In this document: piece after piece, positions 6,221-13,760 of the stretch
Position numbering within the stretch: the stretch's first letter is position 1
How the letters are laid out: the number at the start of each line of letters is the position of its first letter
Origin: Thermodesulfovibrio sp.
GTDB taxonomy: Bacteria > Nitrospirota > Thermodesulfovibrionia > UBA6902
Length of the DNA: 40,104 bases
Reading direction: 5' to 3'
Assembly: GCA_026982355.1 (NCBI GenBank)
Contig: JALSHG010000111.1
Span: 1-40,104, forward strand
Position numbers and translations under genes: made by a program
Notes under the pieces: model-generated
Seen by the model: only the letters and a program-made list of their open reading frames with translations
Told to the model about the DNA's origin: nothing
Database searches by the model: none

Positions 6221-6261
6221 GTCCTCATTGGTTATATTGAAGTGCTTTTTATTTTACCATG

Positions 6262-6396
6262 GAGGCACTTGCAAGAGTCCCCTGTCTGTCACCTCGAGCG
6301 GAGAGAGGGATCTTTGTAACTCATCTATACCAAAAGATTTCTCCCCTCCGGTCGAAATGACATCCGCGGACATTTTCATACTTTTGCAAAAGGCCC
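6262..6396. mobile_element. MITE-like element, copy 1
   Basis: A 135-bp unit with ends GGAGGCACTTGCAAGAGTCC and CTTTTGCAAAAGGCCC (inverted), and internal arms TCACCTCGAGCGGAGAGAGG and CCCCTCCGGTCGAAATGACA. The second copy lies at 7535-7667 with about 80 percent identity. It has no ORF of its own. The GGTCGAAATGAC arm is a widely dispersed type of bacterial palindrome. Confidence 0.7.
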
Positions 6397-6512
6397 GTCG
6401 TAAAAGATAGGGAGGCAAATCCTCATTCTTGACGATTTCATTTGTTTGGGTTATCAGGCTTGCGGAAAAGCATGGCGCATGGTGTAAAGTGCCCTGGTCA
6501 TTGGATATAGAA

Positions 6513-6556
6513 CTTTCATTGTTGCATACTATGCAAAACTTAAGGCTTCCTGTCCT
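6513..6556. repeat. Repeat R3, copy 4 (short)
   Basis: The first 44 bp of R3 only: GAACTTTCATTGTTGCATAC, completing the palindrome TTGCATACTATGCAA at 6522-6536, then AACTTAAGGCTTCCTGTCCT. It lies between R4-like sequence and a PIN fragment. Confidence 0.8.
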
Positions 6557-6657
6557 CACTCTAAGCCTGTTCCAGATAACCTGCCCATCCTGCAAATCTT
6601 CAGAGTAAAGAATTTCCGACTTTGTATTAATTGCTGTAGCTATAATTAGGGAATCTG
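6551..6657 (-). pseudogene. PIN-domain toxin, 3' fragment
   Basis: The minus-strand frame encodes DSLIIATAINTKSEILYSED followed by LQDGQVIWNRLRV. This is the conserved PIN C-terminus (F-W-D-S-L-I-(I/V)-A-(A/T)-A-x-x-x-x-x-x-x-(I/L)-(L/Y)-(Y/S)-(S/T)-E-D-(L/M)-x-x-G-x-x) with the last active-site Asp residues. The upstream part is gone, replaced near 6660 by a C/G-rich run. It is a relic. Confidence 0.6.
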
Positions 6658-6773
6658 TAATAGTTCACCCCCCCTTTTTCCAAAGGGGGAAGGTTTCCGT
6701 TCAGTATTGAAGGACGAAAAGCATAGCTGCGGCCAAGGGGTCGTGTCTACACATTTTACAAGCTGGCAAGCTA

Positions 6774-7034
6774 TCACGCCACTGCTTCTACTTTTAATTC
6801 TTCAATAGATGAATGTTTTCTCCATCTTTTCACATAAACGTAAATTATTGGCTGACCTCCTTCACGGTTCTTTAGTGACGTCTCTCTGTGCCAATTGTTG
6901 AAATCATCTTCTCCCTCCACCTGGAATATAACTAAAGCATTGGCAGGAATGTTCTCTGCAACTTCTTCATTTTCCATTATGTATCTATGGAATTCTGTTG
7001 AAAGCATCGTTAAGTAATTTGTATAGTTACTCAT
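6774..7034 (-). CDS. Small protein resembling DUF5647
   Basis: An 86-residue protein with EFHRYIMENEEVAENIPANA and LVIFQVEGEDDFNNW, then GQPIIYVYVKRW. The order (helix) E-F-x-R-Y-(L/I)-x-E-x-(P/E)-x-x-A-(E/D)-x-I-P-x-x-A-x-(V/I)-x-F-x-x-x-x-(D/E)-x-x-F-N-x-W is what is seen in small proteins annotated DUF5647. The function is unknown. The SD AAGGGGA precedes the ATG. It overlaps the upstream gene by 8 bases, and the pair may form another two-gene module similar in layout to toxin-antitoxin systems. Confidence 0.6.
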   Translation of the reverse strand: MSNYTNYLTMLSTEFHRYIMENEEVAENIPANALVIFQVEGEDDFNNWHRETSLKNREGGQPIIYVYVKRWRKHSSIEELKVEAVA

Positions 7035-7344
7035 TATTAATCCCCTTTAAGAATTCCTGTTTGTATTTTTGCCAATTTTCATTGATATCCCAGTCTCCAT
7101 ATGTTAAAGCGCTTTCAAAACTAAGATTTAACGGCCTTTTCGTCCGCTTCCCTTTTATATCATATTTATCCATATGTGAGAACCCATGAGAGCAATCATA
7201 TCTGACAGCTACTTTCCATTGTCCATTAAACTCTAATTCTAATTGTACCACAAAAGATATAACCTTCCCTTTTTCAGTTTCATGATAGTGACGTTTTCTT
7301 ACCCCGTCATCAAAGACAACTACAAAATCAACTGTTTTAGCCAT
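7027..7344 (-). CDS. Conserved hypothetical protein paired with the DUF5647-like gene
   Basis: A 105-residue protein rich in beta strands: FVVQLELEFNGQWKVAVRYD, then CSHGFSHMDKYDIKG. The V-x-Q-L-E-x-x-x-x-G-x-W-x-x-(V/I)-x-R-Y-D-x-x-H-G-(F/Y)-(A/S)-H-x-D block is a recurrent hypothetical-protein pattern that suggests a compact beta fold with conserved His and Asp residues. No catalytic assignment is possible. Its reading frame overlaps the following DUF5647-like start, so both are probably one transcription unit. Confidence 0.6.
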   Translation of the reverse strand: MAKTVDFVVVFDDGVRKRHYHETEKGKVISFVVQLELEFNGQWKVAVRYDCSHGFSHMDKYDIKGKRTKRPLNLSFESALTYGDWDINENWQKYKQEFLKGINNE

Positions 7345-7534
7345 GAGCCAGTAACGGGGTCAAGGGTAAGTCTTAATTTGTTGACATTTTTTGGGATTCG
7401 TTAAAAAGCATAGCGCATAGCGCAAGGGACAAAGGACGAAAAGCATGGTGCATGGCGTCTTGTTTGTTTCAACGGAACTTAATCCTGTGGATTGGATTGG
7501 AAGAGTTATGAATAACCGCTATTTTCTCTCATCC
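7345..7534. other. Non-coding debris
   Basis: No gene is visible. The stretch holds another fragment of the GGACGAAAAGCATGGTGCAT type (7434-7458), related to repeat R4 and to 6712-6725, and a GGGTCAAGGGTAAG...TTGACATT motif at 7358-7390 like the ends of repeats A and R6. Confidence 0.4.
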
Positions 7535-7667
7535 GAGGCTCTTGCAAAAGTCCTCCGTCCGTCACATCGAGCGGAGAGAGATGTCTTATAACTCATCGAT
7601 ACCGAAAGATTTCTCCCTTTGGTCGAAATGACATTTACAGGCATTTTCATACTTCTGCAAGAGGCTC
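7535..7667. mobile_element. MITE-like element, copy 2
   Basis: A 133-bp copy of the element at 6262-6396, with cleaner terminal inverted repeats: GAGGCTCTTGCAAAAG at 7535-7550 and CTTCTGCAAGAGGCTC at 7652-7667, 15 of 16 bases complementary. Internal arms CACATCGAGCGGAGAGAG and CCCTTTGGTCGAAATGAC face each other. Both copies lie inside the toxin-antitoxin debris. Confidence 0.75.
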
Positions 7668-7755
7668 GTCGTAAAGGACAGGGGGGCAAATCTTTACTCC
7701 TGACAAAGTCCGCTTCCCCCGAACACGCTGGCAAGCTATCAAGCTGACCAGCTTA

Positions 7756-7930
7756 TTATTCTGCTTTTTCCATTAGTTCAAAGAAGCGCTCTCTCGACAT
7801 CCCAGCGGTTGTCATATTTGTACGAATATGGGTCACAGGAACAGATCCTGGACTGCTTTTTATGACAAGAGGTCTCTTTATCCCCGGCCTTTGTCATTAT
7901 AATGTGGTCTCCTGCCCCCCGTTTTTTGGA
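7756..7930 (-). pseudogene. HicA-like toxin, truncated and frameshifted
   Basis: The minus strand encodes SKKRGAGDHIIMTKAGDK and then, after one extra A in an AAA run, RPLVIKSSPGSVPVTHIRTN and MTTAGMSRERFFELMEKAE stop. The K-(R/x)-(G/T)-(A/K)-G-(D/S)-H-(I/H)-I/x core with the catalytic His, followed by the G-(M/I)-(S/T)-x-E-x-F-x-x-(L/M)-(M/L) tail, matches HicA-type RNA-binding toxins. The N-terminal ~20 residues are missing, replaced by the palindromic element at 7935. Confidence 0.6.
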
Positions 7931-7934
7931 ACAA

Positions 7935-8025
7935 CCTTACAGTTGCATAAAATACCGGCGGCGGAGCAGAGGAGTGTGCGGCAGGTTTTCCGGCGGACTC
8001 CTCTGCACGTTTATGCAACATAAGG
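7935..8025. repeat. Palindromic TTGCATAA element (P2)
   Basis: A 91-bp element with ends CCTTACAGTTGCATAAAA and TTTATGCAACATAAGG. Internal arms GCGGAGCAGAGGAGTGTGCG and CGGCGGACTCCTCTGCACG can form a long hairpin. It aligns along its whole length with the copy at 39981-40072. It truncates the HicA fragment. Confidence 0.8.
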
Positions 8026-8564
8026 ATAAAGTTTAATTCAGGGAATGAGCAGGGCATGCGTATGAGAGGCGCGGCATAAGAACACCGCCACGTTCATGCG
8101 ATATCAAGCTTTTCCCACGGCTCCGCCCTCTCGGTTACATAACCGCATGTTGGTATGCAACATCCAAACACGTCACCCGGTTTTTGCGTCCTGCATTATC
8201 GGACGCTGAAGCTGCCGCCTGCTGCACCGGGAATTATACGCCTTTTTGATTCCGGACACGCCGGAACGATATGTCGGGACAGGCACAGCCCTGTGCAACC
8301 CGACTCGATTGCCGGCGGAAGTATGCACCCGGTACGGGCACATCGTCCTGCTAAGGGAAAATTGTATTATGAAAAAGGCAGTTGGTCAATAGGGGGGACG
8401 CGTGAAACAAATCGTGGAGATGATGCCGGACAGGGAGCATGTTCCCACGCGTGATCTTTATGGGGATTATCCCCTATTAAAAATCAGTTATTCCCCTATT
8501 CAAAGCTGCTTTAATTTGTCCGATAATATTTTCAATTACCGTGGAAGAAATAATCGGTCATTAA
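8026..8564. other. Long leader region upstream of the polysaccharide genes
   Basis: No gene is supported in this stretch. Structured segments include TCCGG-5-CCGGA (8251-8265) and the nested hairpin GTCGGG...CCCGAC (8273-8304) enclosing GCACA/TGTGC. Further on are two CCCCTATT direct repeats 22 bp apart (8471-8478, 8493-8500), the first part of the palindrome GGGGATTATCCCC (8462-8474). AATCGGTCA occurs at 8552-8560 and 8613-8621, flanking the promoter. These are candidate regulator-binding sites. Confidence 0.5.
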
Positions 8565-8592
8565 TTGACTTTTTTTCAAACCATGATATACT
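8565..8592 (+). promoter_or_regulatory. Sigma70-type promoter of the polysaccharide block
   Basis: TTGACT (8565-8570) and TATACT (8587-8592) are separated by 16 bases. Transcription would begin near 8599, 28 bases before the ATG at 8627. AATCGGTCA repeats lie on both sides. Confidence 0.7.
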
Positions 8593-8626
8593 TCGTGGAA
8601 ACAATATTAAACAATCGGTCACAACA

Positions 8627-9682
8627 ATGAATGCCGAGATAATGCTAATGCCGGTTATTATATGTCTGGTCTCGTTCGTTGTCTCATCACTGACAATACC
8701 CTCCGTAATATTGCTGGCAAACAACAACGGCGCCGTGGCCATGCCGGGGAAAAGGCATATTCACACGAAACCGACGCCTAAATTCGGCGGTATAGCCATA
8801 GCATTGACCGTGCTCGTTATCTCGCCCGTAGTCTTTCCGCTCGACAGGGTTACCGGCTCATACCTCCTGTCATCCGCTTTAATGCTCCTCATTGGGGTAA
8901 TCGACGATGTGAGGAATACGAGCTGGAAGACAAAACTCGTATTTTCGCTCGTCGCCACCTCGGTCCTTGTCTTCGGCTCGGGACTGTGGTTTGAAAACCT
9001 TGGCAACCTGTTCGGCGCCGGGGAAATCCGCCTCGGGCTGTGGGGGATACCCTTTACCTTTTTTGCGGTGTTCGGCATAACCAACTCCATCAATCTGATA
9101 GACGGCCTGAACGGTCTTGCATGCGGCGTGGCGTCAATCGCCTTCCTGGCATTCGCCGTCTTTGCTTCAGTCAGCGATAACAGCACGGTTCTGTATCTCA
9201 GCCTCGCCAATCTGGGCGCCACGCTGGGATTCTTCAGGTACAACTATCCTGGAGCGAAAATATTCATGGGCGACTCGGGAAGCATGTTCATAGGTTTCTC
9301 CCTCGCGGCCCTTGCGATCTTCCTCACGCAGGGCGGGGGAACCATAGACCCGATGGTTCCCGTAATAGTCCTCGGGATCCCCATGTTCGACACAGTGCGG
9401 CTTTTAATTATAAGACTCAAGAACAAGAAACATCCATTCACCGGTGACAAGACACACCTGCACCACCTCATGATAAGATCGGGCATTCCCCAGTACCGCG
9501 CGGTCAGGATAATCTGGATATTGTCAGCCATGATGTCTTCACTTGCCTTTCTGCTGTTCAGATTCGATGCATGGGTGATGCTGCTTGTTCTTTCCGTCAT
9601 CGTTGCATTTGTGGGTGTTTTCATCAAAAGACTGAGAATTATCAGGCTGAGCACATCGCGTAAGAGGTTCCACGCATTCTGA
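8627..9682 (+). CDS. WecA/TagO-type undecaprenyl-phosphate sugar-1-phosphate transferase
   Basis: An integral membrane protein of 351 residues in the MraY/WecA superfamily. It would transfer a sugar-1-phosphate from a UDP-sugar to undecaprenyl phosphate and so start a surface polysaccharide. Visible family marks are HTKPTPKFGGIAI near the N-terminus, IGVIDDVRN with the metal-binding DD pair, NSINLIDGLNGLACG, KIFMGDSGSMFIG and the cytoplasmic KTHLHHLMIRSG loop. About ten hydrophobic segments are evident. The start at 8627 is preferred to an upstream start at 8402 because a good promoter lies between them and the extra 75 residues look non-coding. No strong SD is seen. The next genes encode chain-length and export proteins, so it is the likely initiating enzyme of that pathway. 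Confidence 0.88.
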   Translation: MNAEIMLMPVIICLVSFVVSSLTIPSVILLANNNGAVAMPGKRHIHTKPTPKFGGIAIALTVLVISPVVFPLDRVTGSYLLSSALMLLIGVIDDVRNTSWKTKLVFSLVATSVLVFGSGLWFENLGNLFGAGEIRLGLWGIPFTFFAVFGITNSINLIDGLNGLACGVASIAFLAFAVFASVSDNSTVLYLSLANLGATLGFFRYNYPGAKIFMGDSGSMFIGFSLAALAIFLTQGGGTIDPMVPVIVLGIPMFDTVRLLIIRLKNKKHPFTGDKTHLHHLMIRSGIPQYRAVRIIWILSAMMSSLAFLLFRFDAWVMLLVLSVIVAFVGVFIKRLRIIRLSTSRKRFHAF

Positions 9683-9741
9683 ACCTTTATGTGGCGTAAA
9701 CGCGCAGAGGAGTCCGCCGGTATTTTATGCAGATGGCAAGG
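9683..9741. repeat. Palindromic TTGCATAA element, compact form (P3)
   Basis: Only 59 bp: CCTTTATGTGGCGTAAACGC at the left, GCAGAGGAGTCCGCCGG inside and TATTTTATGCAGATGGCAAGG at the right in diverged form. It matches the two ends of the copy at 7935-8025 with the middle deleted. It lies immediately after the stop codon of the transferase gene. Confidence 0.6.
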
Positions 9742-9870
9742 TGAATTTTCATCTTGAATAAAAATACTCCCCTCTTTAGAATACAGGATGCGGTTACGTA
9801 TTGCGCAATCACGTGACCGGTACAGGGAACCGCTCGATTCAGGCAGCGCAAAAACGCCTTTGGGAAGGAT

Positions 9871-10716
9871 ATGCCGGAAATAGAAGAGTACGATGACGAA
9901 ATAAATCTCCTTGATTATATCAATGTACTCAGGAAGCATTACATCCTGATCTCCGTAATCGTCGCCGTCTCCGTGCTGACAACGGGTATCGTCTCTTTTC
10001 TTTCACCCAGGATTTACCGGGCGACGGCCGCCATCATCCCGGCTTCACAGATGAAGGAGCAGACCGGCATGAGCAGGCTCGCTATGCAGTTCGGCATATC
10101 CACGGCGCCTGCAGCAAATGTTTCGGAGATCGTGAGGCTCCTTAAAAGCAATGTCCTGATGGAACGGGTTATCAAGAGATACAACCTGTTGCCCGTCTTT
10201 TTCAAAAAAGAGGAATTGAAAGAAATGCCGGAGGCGAGCAGGACATGGAACGGCATCAGGCACTTAAAGGATATTTTCACGGTCACGCACAACCAGAGAG
10301 AAGGGATTATTGAGCTTTCGGCGGAATTCACCGACCCGGAAACCGCGGCGGATATAATAAACTACATGCTGACGGAACTTACGGATTACATGAGCGGCGA
10401 GGCCAGAAGGGTGGCCGAGACGAACAGGAAGTACCTTGAATCGCTGATCGATAAAAACACGGACCCCCTGATAAGCCAGAAGATATATTCCCTTATCGCA
10501 AAACAGATCGAGATGTCGATGATGGCCGAGGTGAAGGACAATTTCGCATTCAAGATACTCGACCCGCCCAAGGCACCGGACAGGAAGATCAAGCCGAAAA
10601 TAATGATGAATATTTTGCTCTCATTTTTCGTCTCCCTGTTTGCGGCGGTCTTCCTGGCGTTTTTTACTGAATATATCGGAAAACTCAAGCAACAGGAAAG
10701 ACATGGAGAAAAATAA
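9871..10716 (+). CDS. Wzz-like polysaccharide chain-length determinant
   Basis: A 281-residue inner-membrane protein with the Wzz/PCP layout. It has a short cytoplasmic N-terminus with NLLDYINVLRKHYILISVIV leading into the first transmembrane helix (about 23-45), a periplasmic alpha-helical domain with LAMQFGIS and EIVRLLKSNVLMERVI, and a proline-rich motif PPKAPDRKIKPK before the second helix (about 245-268). GGGAAGG precedes the start. It lacks a C-terminal tyrosine kinase domain. It would set polymer length and feed the SLBB export protein encoded immediately downstream. Confidence 0.88.
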   Translation: MPEIEEYDDEINLLDYINVLRKHYILISVIVAVSVLTTGIVSFLSPRIYRATAAIIPASQMKEQTGMSRLAMQFGISTAPAANVSEIVRLLKSNVLMERVIKRYNLLPVFFKKEELKEMPEASRTWNGIRHLKDIFTVTHNQREGIIELSAEFTDPETAADIINYMLTELTDYMSGEARRVAETNRKYLESLIDKNTDPLISQKIYSLIAKQIEMSMMAEVKDNFAFKILDPPKAPDRKIKPKIMMNILLSFFVSLFAAVFLAFFTEYIGKLKQQERHGEK

Positions 10717-10732
10717 GGAGAGGGGAAATACC

Positions 10733-13627
10733 ATGGCCCGAGTCATCATGCAATGCCTGTCTCTTATATCTCTTATAATACTGTCGCAGATCATCTCATC
10801 CGCTGCATCCGGAATCCTGACAGACGGTATTGCTTACGCACAATCTCAGAGTTCTCAGGAGACAGTGACAGCAGAGGGATTGCAGGAACTGTCCCCTGCT
10901 CAGCGCGATATTATTGAATCCGGGCTTGCCGAAACAGGCGGCGTGCTGACGCCGGAGGCCGTAAGGCTGCTGAAAGAAAACCCGGAGTTTAAAGACATCA
11001 GCAAGGAAGAAATCATCAGGGGAAAGAAGCTGCTCGAGAAAAGAGAATCCGCAAAAAAAGAGCCGGCAACCAGTGGATATCAAAAAGAAAAAGAAGACCC
11101 GGCTGTAAAAGGACGGAAAACCGTCTCACTGTTTGACAGGTACCGCAGCACCGGACCGTACCAGGACATTTCCACGGATTTAAAGCCGTTCGGGCACAGG
11201 TTTTTTTCAAAGGCCGCGGGGGAAAGGCTGATCCCGCGTGGAGATATCCCGGCTTCATCCGATTATGTCATAGGTCCCGGAGATGAAATAATAATAACCC
11301 TCTGGGGAAGAGTGAATGCACAGTACAGCCTCGTCGTCAACAAGGACGGCGTGATCACCGTCCCCGATATCGGCCCCCTCCGGGTTGCGGGCATGCGGTT
11401 CGACGAGATGAAACATTATGTTACGGAACAGGCTGAACGGATTGTCGGGGCGAAGATAAACATTACACTCGGCGCTCTGAAGAGCATACAGGTCTTCGTG
11501 CTCGGGGAGGTAAGGAGACCCGGCAGTTATGCGCTCAGCTCGTTCTCAACCATCATAAATGCAGTCATTGCCGCGGGGGGGCCCACAGAGATAGGTTCGC
11601 TGCGCAGCATACAGCTGAAAAGAAACAAAAAGACCGTTGCGGTAATGGATATGTATGACTTCCTGCTTAACGGCGATAAGTCGCATGATAAAAACCTCCT
11701 GTCCGGAGACGTGATCTTTGTCCCGACCGTGGGCCCGCTTGTCGGTGTCGCCGGCAATGTCAAGAGGCCGGCCGTCTATGAACTGAAAGACCGGTATGAC
11801 CTCAGGAGCCTGTTCGATATGGCGGGCGGCGTGATACCCAGCGCCTATACACAGCAGATACAGGTGGAGAGGATACAGAAAAACGAGATGCGGATGGTTA
11901 TAGACATCAATGATAAAGACCTTACAGCCTCAAGGGACTTCATTCTCCAGGACGGGGACCTCGTGAAAGTCTTCTCAATAGTCGACAGGGATGTAAACGT
12001 GGTATTCCTGAAAGGCAATGTCAAGCATCCGGGCAAATATGAATATAAACCCGGCATGAGGATCAAAGACATTGTAAAAGACACCTCCGATCTCCTGAAA
12101 GACACCTATTTCGAATACGCCCTGATCAAGAGGCTCAGGCCTCCGGAGCTTGCAACAGAGTTGATACCGTTTAATTTGGGCAGGCTCTTATTTGAGGGTG
12201 ATGACGCCGGTGATATCAAACTGAAACCGCGGGACACCGTATATATCTTCTCCAGGTGGCTCTTCAGTGATAAACCGTCCATAACGGTCGAGGGGGAGGT
12301 CAGGAAAAAAGGTTCTTTTGAACTCACGGACAATTACAGGGTCAGGGACGCAATACTCGAGGCCGGGGGACTGACAAAGAATGCCGCCCTGCGGAAAGGC
12401 GAGATATTCAGGACCGATGAAAGCGGGCGCGTGAGGCAGATATATTTCAATGTCGGTCTTGCAATGGCTGATGACCCGGTGGAAAACCTCCTCCTCCGTG
12501 ACAGGGACAGGGTCGTAATACACTCCCTCTGGGAGCAAAGGTTCAGACAGACCGTATCCATAGAGGGCGATGTGAAGAATCCCGGGGATTATCCCCTCAC
12601 GGAGGATATGCGCATAAGCGACCTGGTGTTCGCCGCGGGCAATGTGCTCGAATCCGCCTACCTGGATGAAGCGGAGGTGTCATCTTTCACCATGGCAAAC
12701 GGCAGAAGAGTGATAATAGATTATAAAACCGTAAACCTCGGGCTGGCCCTGAAAAAAGACCCCGCCCAGGACCTGCTGCTGAAACCTTATGACAGGATAT
12801 TCATAAAACGCATACCGGGATGGAGGGAAAAACGGTTCGTCACCATATCCGGGGAAGTCAGGTTCCCGGGGACGTATATTATAAAGGACGGCGAGACATT
12901 GTCCTCACTCATAGAAAGGGCCGGAGGGTACACAGACAGGGCATACCTCAGGGGGGCGGTGTTCACAAGGGAAGAGGTCAGGAAAATACAGCAGCAGAGC
13001 ATCGAGGAGATGATACGCAGGCTCGAAACCGAACTGTTTGCCGGAGGTTCGGCGGCGGCTTCAGCAGCGGCTTCCGGAGAGGAAATAGAGGCAAAGAAAC
13101 TGTCCCTGGAACAAAAGCAGAAGCTGCTGGCATCACTCAAAAAAATAAAGGCGCCCGGCAGGATGTCCATAAAGCTTGCACACCTGAGGCTGCTGAAAAA
13201 CAGCGAATACGACATTGAGCTTAAAGAAGGGGACAGCCTGTTCATCCCTGCAAGGAGCAGCGCTGTGAACGTGCTCGGAGCGGTGATGTCGCGCGGCAGC
13301 TTTGTATTTTCGGAACGGCTTGGTTACAAGGATTATATTGAACTGGCCGGAGGATATACAAACTATGCTGATGAAGACAACGTCTATGTCCTGAAAGCGG
13401 ACGGCACTGCAATGAAGCTGTCCGGGGGATTTTTCAACTGGAACTCATCGAGGTCGCGGTGGGAGCTGTCCGCTTTTGCCGGCGATGCAAAGAAAATAGA
13501 ACCGGGCGACTCGATCGTCGTGCCTGAAAAACTCGAGCGTACAGCATGGCTCAGGCAAATCAAGGACCTGACGCAGATACTGTACCAGATAGCATTGACC
13601 ACCGGCGTGGTTATAACGGTATTTTGA
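10733..13627 (+). CDS. Wza-like polysaccharide export protein with seven SLBB repeats
   Basis: A 964-residue exported protein. The ATG at 10733 follows AGGAGAGGGG and opens a signal peptide (hydrophobic core LSLISLIILSQIIS, cleavage near AYA-QS). A second possible start is the ATG at 10703, overlapping the previous stop. The poly-export domain is seen as YVIGPGDEIIITLWGRV. Then come seven SLBB units, each beginning G-(E/N/D/A)-V-(K/R/M)-x-(P/K/R)-G/A: GEVRRPGSY, GNVKRPAVY, GNVKHPGKY, GEVRKKGSF, GDVKNPGDY, GEVRFPGTY and GAVMSRGSF. A short amphipathic C-terminal helix resembles that of Wza-type proteins. It probably forms the periplasmic and outer-membrane export channel. A run rich in Ala (AGGSAAASAAAS) interrupts the sixth unit. 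Confidence 0.9.
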   Translation: MARVIMQCLSLISLIILSQIISSAASGILTDGIAYAQSQSSQETVTAEGLQELSPAQRDIIESGLAETGGVLTPEAVRLLKENPEFKDISKEEIIRGKKLLEKRESAKKEPATSGYQKEKEDPAVKGRKTVSLFDRYRSTGPYQDISTDLKPFGHRFFSKAAGERLIPRGDIPASSDYVIGPGDEIIITLWGRVNAQYSLVVNKDGVITVPDIGPLRVAGMRFDEMKHYVTEQAERIVGAKINITLGALKSIQVFVLGEVRRPGSYALSSFSTIINAVIAAGGPTEIGSLRSIQLKRNKKTVAVMDMYDFLLNGDKSHDKNLLSGDVIFVPTVGPLVGVAGNVKRPAVYELKDRYDLRSLFDMAGGVIPSAYTQQIQVERIQKNEMRMVIDINDKDLTASRDFILQDGDLVKVFSIVDRDVNVVFLKGNVKHPGKYEYKPGMRIKDIVKDTSDLLKDTYFEYALIKRLRPPELATELIPFNLGRLLFEGDDAGDIKLKPRDTVYIFSRWLFSDKPSITVEGEVRKKGSFELTDNYRVRDAILEAGGLTKNAALRKGEIFRTDESGRVRQIYFNVGLAMADDPVENLLLRDRDRVVIHSLWEQRFRQTVSIEGDVKNPGDYPLTEDMRISDLVFAAGNVLESAYLDEAEVSSFTMANGRRVIIDYKTVNLGLALKKDPAQDLLLKPYDRIFIKRIPGWREKRFVTISGEVRFPGTYIIKDGETLSSLIERAGGYTDRAYLRGAVFTREEVRKIQQQSIEEMIRRLETELFAGGSAAASAAASGEEIEAKKLSLEQKQKLLASLKKIKAPGRMSIKLAHLRLLKNSEYDIELKEGDSLFIPARSSAVNVLGAVMSRGSFVFSERLGYKDYIELAGGYTNYADEDNVYVLKADGTAMKLSGGFFNWNSSRSRWELSAFAGDAKKIEPGDSIVVPEKLERTAWLRQIKDLTQILYQIALTTGVVITVF

Positions 13628-13760
13628 TAAAACAGCGGGCAGCAGACAACGGTAGGGAATAAACTGCTGGATGCGAGGATGCATGTGAGGGACGATATGG
13701 ATATCTTAAAGGCAACCCTGCTTGCAAGGGAATCGGTTATCGGGATTTTTGCAGGAAATA

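Noticed and set aside
6254-6595. A 113-codon minus-strand frame
   Set aside because: It is a chimera of a PIN 3' end, repeat R3 and the MITE-like element. No coherent protein is encoded.
1-8025. CRISPR array
   Set aside because: Repeats are few, unevenly spaced, of different lengths and carry gene fragments. No regular repeat-spacer pattern exists.
8155-8454. A 99-codon plus-strand frame upstream of the polysaccharide genes
   Set aside because: No SD or family pattern, and it consists of the hairpin-rich leader.
8402-8626. N-terminal extension of the WecA-like protein by 75 residues
   Set aside because: A good promoter (8565-8592) lies inside it and the extra residues have neither membrane segments nor family similarity.
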